A DNA stretch of 12,714 bases, taken from Gammaproteobacteria bacterium (GTDB taxonomy: Bacteria > Pseudomonadota > Gammaproteobacteria > Arenicellales > DRJH01). Positions 6,579 through 12,714 of the stretch are shown piece by piece (the stretch's first letter is position 1; the number at the start of each line of letters is the position of its first letter). Location: the NCBI GenBank assembly GCA_011052285.1, contig DRJH01000405.1:1-12714 (forward strand), given 5' to 3'. A program made the translations under genes and the position numbers. A model generated the notes under the pieces. That model had not been told where the DNA came from. It saw only the letters and a program-made list of their open reading frames with translations, and ran no database searches.

Positions 6579-6860
6579 ATGGTAACTGCAATTATTCTGC
6601 TCAATGCAAAACGCGACAAAATCAACACCGTAGCCGAGGCCCTGGCGGGATGCGAACAGATTTCCGAGGTTTTTTCCGTCAGCGGCAGTTTCGACCTGGT
6701 GGCCATAGTCCGGGTCGTGGACAATGACGCTCTGGCCCAACTGGTCACTGAGCAAATGCTCAAGCTTGAAGGCATTACCCACAGTGAAACCATGCTGGCA
6801 TTTCGCGCTTATTCCCGTCATGATTTGGAGAGCATGTTTTCCCTCGGTGTGGAATTGTAA
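6579..6860 (+). CDS. Stand-alone RAM domain protein (Lrp/AsnC ligand-binding domain without a DNA-binding domain)
   Basis: The 93-residue protein matches the C-terminal RAM (AsnC-type ligand-binding) domain of Lrp/AsnC regulators. It starts VTAIILLNAKRDKINTVAEA, then has the core SEVFSVSGSFDLVAIVRV (about 29-46), where Gly-x-Phe-Asp-Leu is the family turn, and ends with GITHSETMLAFRAYSRHDL. RAM domains form dimers and higher oligomers that bind amino acids at subunit interfaces. The N-terminal helix-turn-helix of full Lrp proteins is absent, and there is no room for one upstream because the frame opens just before the ATG. It therefore resembles the SraA-like stand-alone sensors, which could bind ligand or join full-length Lrp proteins. 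The ATG has an AGAGGA site upstream. It lies between an exporter gene and mutM (25-base gap), so all three may be co-transcribed. Partner and ligand are unknown. Confidence 0.87.
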   Translation: MVTAIILLNAKRDKINTVAEALAGCEQISEVFSVSGSFDLVAIVRVVDNDALAQLVTEQMLKLEGITHSETMLAFRAYSRHDLESMFSLGVEL

Positions 6861-6885
6861 CTATTCAGCAGTAACCGCCTAGCCC

Positions 6886-7698
6886 ATGCCCGAGCTCCCT
6901 GAAGTTGAAACGACATTACGTGGAATCAAGCCCTGGATTTGTGGCCACATCGTTCAACAGGTACAGATTCATAACCGGCATCTGCGCTGGCCTGTCCCTG
7001 ACTCCTTAGCAAAAATACTGACAGGCCAGCGCTTACAGGAGCTACGCCGACGCGGTAAATATCTGTTGTTTGACTTCCCTCCCGGCACCATGCTGGTCCA
7101 CCTGGGTATGTCCGGAAGCCTGCGCTTAACAGAAAGCACTGCGCCTTTGCGCAAACACGACCATCTGCAATGGACATTCGAGAATGGCAGTAGTCTGCGC
7201 CTGGAGGACCCACGTCGCTTTGGTTGTGTATTATTCACCACCGATCCTTTTTCACATCCACTGCTCAAATCACTGGGACCGGAGCCGTTCAGTAGCACAT
7301 TTAATGGCAACTGGCTATACCAACAAGCGGCAAGGCGCCGCGTGGCCGTTAAAATCCTGATCATGGACCACCGGGTAGTCACCGGAGTGGGTAATATCTA
7401 TGCCTGTGAAGCCCTGTTTAATGCTGGCATTGATCCACGCCGACCCTGCAACCGGATCAGTGAACAGCGTTATCAGCGACTCGCTATGGTGATCTGCAGC
7501 ACACTGGAACAGGCTATCAGGGCCGGCGGCACCACGCTACGGGATTTTCATCAGGCTGACGGTCGACCCGGTTATTTTACGCAACTACTGCAGGTCTATG
7601 GCCGTAATCAACAAGCCTGTCTGTGCTGTGAGCAACCGATACGACAAGTGGTCATCGGTCAGCGATCCAGCTATTACTGTCCCGGCTGCCAGAAATAG
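6886..7698 (+). CDS. mutM: Formamidopyrimidine-DNA glycosylase (Fpg/MutM)
   Basis: This bifunctional DNA glycosylase/AP lyase removes 8-oxoguanine and ring-opened purines from oxidised DNA. The 270-residue length matches E. coli MutM (269). The N-terminus MPELPEVETT gives the catalytic Pro2 (Schiff base after Met removal) and Glu3. Lys58 in RRGKYLLF corresponds to the conserved Lys57. Met75, Arg110 and Phe112 (LGMSG, DPRRFG) fit the lesion-probing triad. The helix-two-turn-helix loop VTGVGNIYACEALF (165-178) is intact, and a C4 zinc finger is formed by Cys245/Cys248 and Cys265/Cys268, with the conserved Arg260. Nothing essential is missing. The ATG has no strong Shine-Dalgarno and sits 25 bases after the RAM gene, suggesting co-transcription. 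It converges on the HAD gene with only four bases between the stop codons. Confidence 0.97.
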   Translation: MPELPEVETTLRGIKPWICGHIVQQVQIHNRHLRWPVPDSLAKILTGQRLQELRRRGKYLLFDFPPGTMLVHLGMSGSLRLTESTAPLRKHDHLQWTFENGSSLRLEDPRRFGCVLFTTDPFSHPLLKSLGPEPFSSTFNGNWLYQQAARRRVAVKILIMDHRVVTGVGNIYACEALFNAGIDPRRPCNRISEQRYQRLAMVICSTLEQAIRAGGTTLRDFHQADGRPGYFTQLLQVYGRNQQACLCCEQPIRQVVIGQRSSYYCPGCQK

Positions 7699-7702
7699 GC
7701 CC

Positions 7703-8413
7703 TTATTCCAACAGCCTGTCGGTAACTTGCTGGAAATCCTCGGCGATCATCCAGGGCTGCTGGGGATACCGCCAGGCCTGACCTTGCCGATTCATCCAGA
7801 TTGCGGCAATACCGTAATCAATCGCACCGGCCACATCTTCAAGAGGGTGATCTCCGATATGCAGCAGCTGCTGCGGTGCAACTTCGGCCCTCTGACAAGT
7901 GGCTGCAAAGATTGCCGGATGCGGTTTTTTTATACCCGCGCACTGAGCGCTGATGGATGCCGAGAAATATCGTCCCAAGGTGATCCGCCCAAGATCAGCA
8001 TTGCCATTGGACAAACTAATCAGTCGGAATCGCCCGGCCAAGCGCTGTAGTGCAGGTTCAACATCAGAGAACGGATGAACATCATTGCGGGCAGCAAAAA
8101 ATACCTCGAAAGCGGCTTTCGCACCTCGTCCATCATAGCCAGCGGCTTGCAGTAACAACTCATAGGAAATTATCCGTAAACGACTCAGGTCATGCGCACA
8201 TTCAGGGTGCATGCGACTGGCCTGCTCTCGAAAGTGGCCACAGTCTTCCAGCTTGAAGCACTCGACCACTCGTGGATAGTGTTCGGCAAACCAACACCAA
8301 CTGATACGGTTTGCCGTCTCGATAACCGGCGTGATGGGCCATAAGGTGTCATCCAGATCAATGGATAATACCGTAATCCGGGCCAGATCCGTCTGCTCAG
8401 CACCCGGGTTCAC
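7703..8413 (-). CDS. HAD-superfamily hydrolase, YigB-like
   Basis: The 236-residue protein has all four haloacid-dehalogenase motifs. Motif I is DLDDT (19-23, nucleophile Asp19 and acid/base Asp21), motif II is SLSNGN (Ser135), motif III is KKP (Lys163), and motif IV is GDHPLEDVAGA (Asp188 and Asp193). A helical cap lies between about 30 and 110. Length and several segments (DLxRLRxxSxE, SNGNAD, HIGDHPLEDVAGAI) resemble E. coli YigB, which can dephosphorylate the riboflavin intermediate ARPP; the actual substrate here is unproven. The start is the GTG at 8413-8411. It overlaps the uup stop as GTGA, a standard coupling arrangement, with GGAGG about ten bases upstream. A longer frame from 8452 would overlap uup by 43 bases. 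It is the second gene of the uup operon. Confidence 0.85.
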   Translation of the reverse strand: MNPGAEQTDLARITVLSIDLDDTLWPITPVIETANRISWCWFAEHYPRVVECFKLEDCGHFREQASRMHPECAHDLSRLRIISYELLLQAAGYDGRGAKAAFEVFFAARNDVHPFSDVEPALQRLAGRFRLISLSNGNADLGRITLGRYFSASISAQCAGIKKPHPAIFAATCQRAEVAPQQLLHIGDHPLEDVAGAIDYGIAAIWMNRQGQAWRYPQQPWMIAEDFQQVTDRLLE

Positions 8414-10305
8414 TCCAATAAGGCCTCCAGTTTTTCCCAGCGTTGATAACATCCCTGTAACTTTTGTTCAAGCTCGGCCAGATTGCGTCCCAGAGTTGCT
8501 GCTTGTGCTGCCTGGTCCCGATAAATTGCCGGATCAGCCAGACGCTGCTGTAACCGCCGTTGTTGTTGCTCCAGGGTTTCGATCTGTGCTGGCAAAATAT
8601 TGAGTTCACGCTGCTCCCGGTAACTCAATTTATGCCGCACAGAAGCCGGCACTGAAGCAGGCCTTGATGCTGTCGCCGTTTTCCGACTTCGTTCCACACT
8701 CGCAGTCCGGCGCTGACGCAACCAATCTGCATAACCACCTATGTACTGACCAATCTTTCCTCCACCTTCGAAAACCAGGGTACTGGTCACAACCTGATCG
8801 ACAAATTCCCGGTCATGGCTGACCAGCAGCAAGGTCCCGGTATACTCCAGCAGCAGCTCTTCAAGCAACTCCAGAGTTTCAACATCCAGATCATTGGTCG
8901 GTTCATCCAGAACCAATAAATTGAAAGGCTGGGTAAATAACCGGGCCAGCAACAAACGGTTTCGTTCGCCACCGGACAATGCATGGACCGGCTGACGGGC
9001 TCGCTTGGGTGCAAACAGGAAATCCTGTAGATAGCTCATAACATGGCGGGACCTGCCGTTGACAGTCACTTCAGTGCGCCCTTCGGCGACCGTATCAACA
9101 ACTGTTTGTTGCTCATCCAACTCGGCTCGCATCTGGTCAAAATAAGCAATTTCCAGACCACTGCCCTGTTCGACCCTGCCCTTCACCGGCTGTAGCCTTC
9201 CCAGCAACAGATTCAGCAAGGTGGACTTACCACAACCATTCGGGCCAAGAATGGCGACCCGATCACCACGCAATATGGTGCTGGAAAAATGTTTGACTAC
9301 TAGTTGATCGGGTTCTTTTGGCCAGGAAAAATCGATGTTTTCCGCCACACAAACCATCTTACCGGAGCGTTCTGCCTGATTGAGTACCATCGTCACATTG
9401 CCATGGCGCTGGCGCCGTTGCAGACGAGTCTCCCGCATTTTTTTGAGCTGTTTAACACGCCCCTGATTGCGTGTTCTGCGGGCTTGGATGCCCTTGCGAA
9501 TCCACTTTTCTTCTTCCGCCAGTTTTTTATCAAAACGATTCTGCTGCAACTGTTCGGCGTTGAACGTTTCCTCCTGCCGTCGCAGATAGTTGGCATAATC
9601 ACCGGGCCAATCCCTCAGCCGCCCCCGATCAAGATCAATAATACGGGTCGCCAGACGACGTAAAAAACGCCGATCATGGCTGACAAACAGCAAGGCACCA
9701 CGCCAACAGAGAAGAAAATCCTCAAGCCAGCGGATAGCATCGATATCAAGATGATTGGTTGGCTCGTCAAGTAGCAGCAAAGCCGGATCACTAACCAGCG
9801 CACGGGCCAGTAAAACCCTTCGCTTCATACCACCGGACAATTGGGAAAATTCCTGATCCGCCTCCAGATCAAGCCGCGATAGCACTTTATCTGTGCGATG
9901 CTGCAGATCCCAACCCCCAACTTGCTCCAGTGCGCTCTGAGCCTGTTGCAGGGCATGCAGATTATCCGATGTACTTTGCATGCCCAATGTCTGGCTGGCA
10001 GCATGGAAAGCAGATAATAACGGACCCGCCGCTCCCAAGCCTGCGGCCACGATATCAAATACGCAGCCGCTGAGTGTGGCCGGAACTTCCTGGGGCAATT
10101 GTGCAATGCATAGCCGGTCGTGACGCAATTCGCCTTCATCGGGCAGTATGTCACCGGCCAGCACCTTAAGCAGGGTCGATTTGCCTGCTCCGTTGCGGCC
10201 AATCAAGCAGATGCGATCCCCTTTTTCGATCACCAGATTAATGTGGTCGAGCAACGGCAGATGTCCATAGGCCAGACAAATGTCCTGCAGTGTCAATAAT
10301 GCCAT
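8410..10305 (-). CDS. uup: ABC-F family ATPase Uup
   Basis: The 631-residue soluble protein has two ABC ATPase domains and no membrane segments, as in ABC-F proteins, which act on the ribosome rather than in transport. Domain 1 has Walker A GRNGAGKST (36-44), signature LSGGM (156-160), Walker B LLLLDEP (Asp180/Glu181) and switch His210. A charged interdomain linker at about 240-310 (FDKKLAEEEKWIRKGIQARR) is the ABC-F P-site-tRNA-interaction region. Domain 2 has GPNGCGKST (354-362), LSGGE (443-447) and VLDEPTNDLD (465-474). A basic stretch and a C-terminal coiled coil (about 560-631) match Uup, whose E. coli form is 635 residues. Uup is linked to ribosome function and suppression of transposon precise excision. 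The start is the ATG at 10305 (MALLTLQDI), where homology begins; an 18-codon upstream extension is unsupported. It is translationally coupled to the HAD gene. Confidence 0.94.
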   Translation of the reverse strand: MALLTLQDICLAYGHLPLLDHINLVIEKGDRICLIGRNGAGKSTLLKVLAGDILPDEGELRHDRLCIAQLPQEVPATLSGCVFDIVAAGLGAAGPLLSAFHAASQTLGMQSTSDNLHALQQAQSALEQVGGWDLQHRTDKVLSRLDLEADQEFSQLSGGMKRRVLLARALVSDPALLLLDEPTNHLDIDAIRWLEDFLLCWRGALLFVSHDRRFLRRLATRIIDLDRGRLRDWPGDYANYLRRQEETFNAEQLQQNRFDKKLAEEEKWIRKGIQARRTRNQGRVKQLKKMRETRLQRRQRHGNVTMVLNQAERSGKMVCVAENIDFSWPKEPDQLVVKHFSSTILRGDRVAILGPNGCGKSTLLNLLLGRLQPVKGRVEQGSGLEIAYFDQMRAELDEQQTVVDTVAEGRTEVTVNGRSRHVMSYLQDFLFAPKRARQPVHALSGGERNRLLLARLFTQPFNLLVLDEPTNDLDVETLELLEELLLEYTGTLLLVSHDREFVDQVVTSTLVFEGGGKIGQYIGGYADWLRQRRTASVERSRKTATASRPASVPASVRHKLSYREQRELNILPAQIETLEQQQRRLQQRLADPAIYRDQAAQAATLGRNLAELEQKLQGCYQRWEKLEALLE

Positions 10306-10337
10306 GCAATATCCAATTGAAACAATACTCCTTGAGT

Positions 10338-10505
10338 ACAGCGGTCGGCAGGAGGCCACGTGTCGCTGTCAGCCCCTGAAACCATGGTTTTGGTGTTGAT
10401 TTTTGCGCTTAGAAGTCCCTGCGGAGCAGGCATCTTTCTAAAATCCTCACCAAATAAGCCCTCTTTCCCAAGTTCGTGGGAGGGCCTGCATAGCCGGCAG
10501 GCGTG
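10338..10505. repeat. Cluster of five inverted repeats
   Basis: (a) ACAGCG (10338-10343) with CGCTGT (10364-10369). (b) AAACCATGGTTT (10379-10390), a perfect 12-base palindrome. (c) A nested hairpin with outer stem TTAGAA (10409-10414)/TTCTAA (10436-10441) and inner stem CCTGC (10418-10422)/GCAGG (10426-10430) around loop GGA. (d) GCCCT (10458-10462)/AGGGC (10481-10485) enclosing CCCA/TGGG, with a bulge on one side. (e) GCCTGC (10484-10489)/GCAGGC (10497-10502). None is followed by a T run, so these are not ordinary terminators. The block could be a structured RNA, a dispersed intergenic repeat, or a long structured leader of uup. Confidence 0.5.
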
Positions 10506-10528
10506 CCGATTCCAGAACTGCTTTACGG

Positions 10529-10534
10529 TATAAT
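10529..10534 (+). promoter_or_regulatory. Probable -10 box of the gcvP promoter
   Basis: A perfect TATAAT lies 88 bases before the gcvP start codon. The -35 position (about 10505-10511, GCCGATT) is a poor match, so the promoter would need an activator or is weak. The predicted start of transcription is near 10541, giving a leader of about 80 bases. Confidence 0.5.
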
Positions 10535-10561
10535 TGCGCACCTACTCAACACCCTTTCTGA

Positions 10562-10576
10562 CTGCTATTGTAGCAG
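10562..10576 (+). repeat. Leader hairpin upstream of gcvP
   Basis: CTGCTA-TTG-TAGCAG is a perfect six-base stem with a three-base loop, placed about 20 bases into the predicted gcvP leader. It has no T run after it. It could be an mRNA-stabilising 5' hairpin or an operator; nothing in the sequence decides which. Confidence 0.4.
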
Positions 10577-10622
10577 CGCGACCAATTTTATGTTTGACCC
10601 CTTTCTGCCCGATGGAGGCACC

Positions 10623-12714
10623 ATGTCAGCTATTCGACCCACACTGGATGAACTGCAATCCAGGGATGATTTTCTGCACCGCCATATCGGCCCGGATACC
10701 ATACAAACGCAGGCAATGCTGGCCAGCCTGGGATATGACAGCCTGCAGGAATTAACCGAAAAGGTGCTTCCGGAGTGTATTGTCAGCCACAGTGGCCTTG
10801 ACCTGAAGGCACCTGTTACGGAACCTGAAGTGCTATCGGAGCTACGCCTGATTGCAGACCAGAACACCCTCGTTAAATCACTGATCGGCTGCGGCTACTT
10901 CGGGACCTTTCTGCCTCCAGTCATTCAGCGAAATGTTGTGGAAAATCCGGCCTGGTATACCGCCTACACACCGTATCAACCGGAGATCAGCCAGGGTCGA
11001 CTCGAGGCACTGCTGACCTTCCAGCAAGTCATTATGGATATGACCGGCATGGACATCGCCAATGCTTCATTGCTTGACGAAGCCACCGCAGCCGCCGAAG
11101 CCATGACCATGACCAAGCGCCTGAGCAAGTCAAAATCCAATCGTTTCCTGGTTGCCAGTGATTGCTTGCCGCAGACACTGGCCGTGGTCCGCACCCGGGC
11201 CCGTTACCTGGGGATCAATGTGGAGATTTTCGATCCGCAACAGCCACCAGCCACAGTCGACTGTTTTGGTCTGTTGCTGCAATATCCGGGGACATCCGGC
11301 GTAGTCCGTGACCTGACAAATACCATTGCTGCGGTCCATAAACAAAAGGGGCTCGCTGTCGTTGCCGCTGACTTACTGGCCTTGGCGTTGCTACGGCCGC
11401 CATCAGAATTTGATGCCGATATTGTGGTCGGCAACAATCAACGTTTTGGTGTGCCACTGGGTTTCGGCGGCCCCCATGCCGGCTATATGGCGACCCGTGA
11501 TGCCTACAAGCGTCAGTGCCCGGGACGTTTCATCGGCGTCTCCATCGACACCGAGGGAAATCCTGCCATGCGTCTGGCACTGCAAACCAGGGAACAACAC
11601 ATCCGCCGCGACAAGGCGACCAGCAATATCTGTACAGCGCAGGTTCTTTTAGCCAATATTTCGGCTTTTTATGCCATCTACCATGGCCCGGAGGGCATCC
11701 ATCGTATCGCCCAACGGGTCCACCGCCTGACCTGTGCTCTGGCCAATGGCCTGCAACAGATGGGGATTTCGGTTGTGCACAAACGGTACTTTGATACGCT
11801 GTTGTTGCAGGTGCCGGGCCGGGCTGGCGCCTTATTGGGGGCTGCGGTAAGAGCCGGTTACAATCTCAGGCATTGTGATACCGACTATCTGGCGGTATCA
11901 CTCGATGAAACCGTTACGACTGAAGACGTCGATAACCTGCTGCAGGTCCTGGGGGGCGACCAACACAGCACAGCGCTCACAGCAGCCACACTGGATACAA
12001 TCAGCCGTTCAGCCATTCCTGAAACCTTACAGAGACAAACCAATTACCTGCAACATCCAGTGTTTAACCGCTACCATTCAGAAACCAATATGATGCGCTA
12101 TTTGCGCAGACTGCAGGAAAAAGATATCACCCTGGACCGCTCCATGACCCCATTGGGCTCCTGCACCATGAAACTCAATGCGGTCACAGAAATGATGCCG
12201 GTTACCTGGCCGGAATTCAGTGACTTACACCCTTTCGCCCCACCTTCACAAACTGCCGGCTATCAACATTTATTCACCGATGTACAACAAATGCTGTGTG
12301 CACTGACAGGATTCTCGGCCGTTTCGCTGCAGCAGAATGCCGGATCCCAAGGTGAATACTCCGGTTTATTATGTATTCGCCGCTACCATGAAAGCCGTGG
12401 CCAGGGTCAGCGCAATATCTGCCTGATTCCTTCTTCCGCACATGGTACCAACCCAGCCAGCGCAGCCCTGGCAGGCTTTGTCGTTGTGGTCATCCGCAGC
12501 GATCCTGCGGGCAATGTCGACATCGACGACCTGCGCAAAAAAGCGGTTCAGCATGCCGACACTCTGGCCGCCTTTATGATCACCTATCCATCGACCCATG
12601 GGGTCTTCGAAGCGGCCATCCACACCTATTGCGGCATCATCCACGAGCATGGGGGACAGGTCTATTTTGACGGTGCCAATCTCAATGCCCAGCTCGGCCT
12701 GACCAAACCCGCTG
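10623..12714 (+). CDS. gcvP: Glycine dehydrogenase (decarboxylating), P-protein of the glycine cleavage system (3' truncated by window)
   Basis: The P-protein decarboxylates glycine with PLP and passes the aminomethyl group to the lipoyl arm of GcvH, feeding one-carbon units into folate. The frame is uninterrupted for 697 codons to the window edge; full-length single-chain GcvP is about 950-960 residues. Visible segments include FLHRHIGPD near the N-terminus, the family run YTAYTPYQPEISQGRLEALL, GGPHAGYMA with RFIGVS, and ALQTREQHIRRDKATSNICT closing the N-terminal half. In the second half, SMTPLGSCTMKLNA, SSAHGTNPASA and DGANLNAQLGL are intact. The PLP-binding lysine lies just beyond base 12714, so it cannot be checked. 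The ATG at 10623 has TGGAGG four bases upstream (10613-10618); an in-frame ATG at 10590 lacks such a site. No gcvT or gcvH is adjacent on the upstream side. Confidence 0.96.
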   Translation, partial: MSAIRPTLDELQSRDDFLHRHIGPDTIQTQAMLASLGYDSLQELTEKVLPECIVSHSGLDLKAPVTEPEVLSELRLIADQNTLVKSLIGCGYFGTFLPPVIQRNVVENPAWYTAYTPYQPEISQGRLEALLTFQQVIMDMTGMDIANASLLDEATAAAEAMTMTKRLSKSKSNRFLVASDCLPQTLAVVRTRARYLGINVEIFDPQQPPATVDCFGLLLQYPGTSGVVRDLTNTIAAVHKQKGLAVVAADLLALALLRPPSEFDADIVVGNNQRFGVPLGFGGPHAGYMATRDAYKRQCPGRFIGVSIDTEGNPAMRLALQTREQHIRRDKATSNICTAQVLLANISAFYAIYHGPEGIHRIAQRVHRLTCALANGLQQMGISVVHKRYFDTLLLQVPGRAGALLGAAVRAGYNLRHCDTDYLAVSLDETVTTEDVDNLLQVLGGDQHSTALTAATLDTISRSAIPETLQRQTNYLQHPVFNRYHSETNMMRYLRRLQEKDITLDRSMTPLGSCTMKLNAVTEMMPVTWPEFSDLHPFAPPSQTAGYQHLFTDVQQMLCALTGFSAVSLQQNAGSQGEYSGLLCIRRYHESRGQGQRNICLIPSSAHGTNPASAALAGFVVVVIRSDPAGNVDIDDLRKKAVQHADTLAAFMITYPSTHGVFEAAIHTYCGIIHEHGGQVYFDGANLNAQLGLTKPA

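Larger units (their letters stand above)
10306..10622. other. Divergent spacer between uup and gcvP, rich in inverted repeats
   Basis: This 317-base region holds the start signals of two divergent genes. Between 10338 and 10505 it contains five symmetric elements, described in the next entry. A -10 box for gcvP and a leader hairpin lie at the right end. I looked for a glycine riboswitch, which would make sense before gcvP, but its conserved core (a CCGAAGGGGCAAA-like stretch with CTCTCAGG) is absent on both strands. A minus-strand frame of 82 codons (10541-10293) overlaps the uup start and has no recognisable domain; I do not call it a gene. Confidence 0.55.

Noticed and set aside
6391..6585. 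64-codon ORF spanning the EamA-RAM spacer
   Set aside because: It starts inside the EamA gene in another frame, lacks a ribosome binding site and has no recognisable feature.
8414..8452. Longer start (8452) for the HAD phosphatase
   Set aside because: It would overlap uup by 43 bases; the GTG at 8413 gives the standard GTGA overlap and a family-like length.
10306..10359. 18-codon N-terminal extension of Uup
   Set aside because: The ABC domain begins immediately after MALLTLQDI, and the extension has no similarity to Uup N-termini that I recognise.
10293..10541. 82-codon minus-strand ORF across the uup-gcvP spacer
   Set aside because: No recognisable domain, it overlaps the uup start in another frame, and its sequence is explained by the inverted-repeat block.
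10306..10622. Glycine riboswitch before gcvP
   Set aside because: The conserved glycine aptamer core sequences are absent on both strands.

Overview
The window looks like a stretch of core chromosome from a moderate-GC gammaproteobacterium. The grounds are a MutM, an Uup-type ABC-F protein and a single-chain GcvP that all resemble gammaproteobacterial versions, a transhydrogenase split into PntAA/PntAB/PntB as in Pseudomonas-like bacteria, and a close match to the classical Fur box. I would not name a genus from this sequence alone. I see no rRNA or tRNA genes, CRISPR array, insertion sequence, phage gene or toxin-antitoxin pair.

Layout, left to right. (1) Bases 1-240: the 3' end of a cyclopropane-fatty-acid-synthase-like methyltransferase. 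It faces a large minus-strand gene (325-2238) for a cytochrome c/FTR1-type iron permease. The permease promoter is visible (-35 TTTACA, 17-base spacer, -10 TATCAT) and its -10 lies inside two overlapping Fur boxes. (2) Bases 2598-5428: the pntAA-pntAB-pntB operon for the proton-translocating NAD(P) transhydrogenase. (3) Bases 5558-7698: a co-directional group of an EamA-family exporter, a stand-alone RAM (Lrp/AsnC ligand-sensing) domain protein, and mutM. The exporter leader holds a perfect inverted repeat, a 30-codon ORF with an excellent ribosome binding site, and a hairpin. (4) Minus strand, 10305 down to 7703: uup followed by a YigB-like HAD phosphatase, coupled by a GTGA overlap and ending only four bases from the end of mutM. 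(5) A 317-base divergent spacer rich in inverted repeats, then gcvP from 10623, which leaves the window before its PLP lysine.

The genes cover largely independent housekeeping tasks: iron uptake, NADPH supply, export, repair of oxidised DNA, ribosome-associated ATPase activity and glycine catabolism. Three start sites were reassigned from the longest open frames on ribosome-binding-site or overlap evidence (eamA-like, HAD, uup), and the pntAA start was trimmed on homology.

I do not find a convincing undescribed multi-gene system. The items most worth a second look are non-coding or regulatory: the leader before the EamA gene, the structured uup/gcvP spacer, and the Fur-controlled cytochrome-permease fusion. 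The stand-alone RAM protein next to an exporter is also worth checking.
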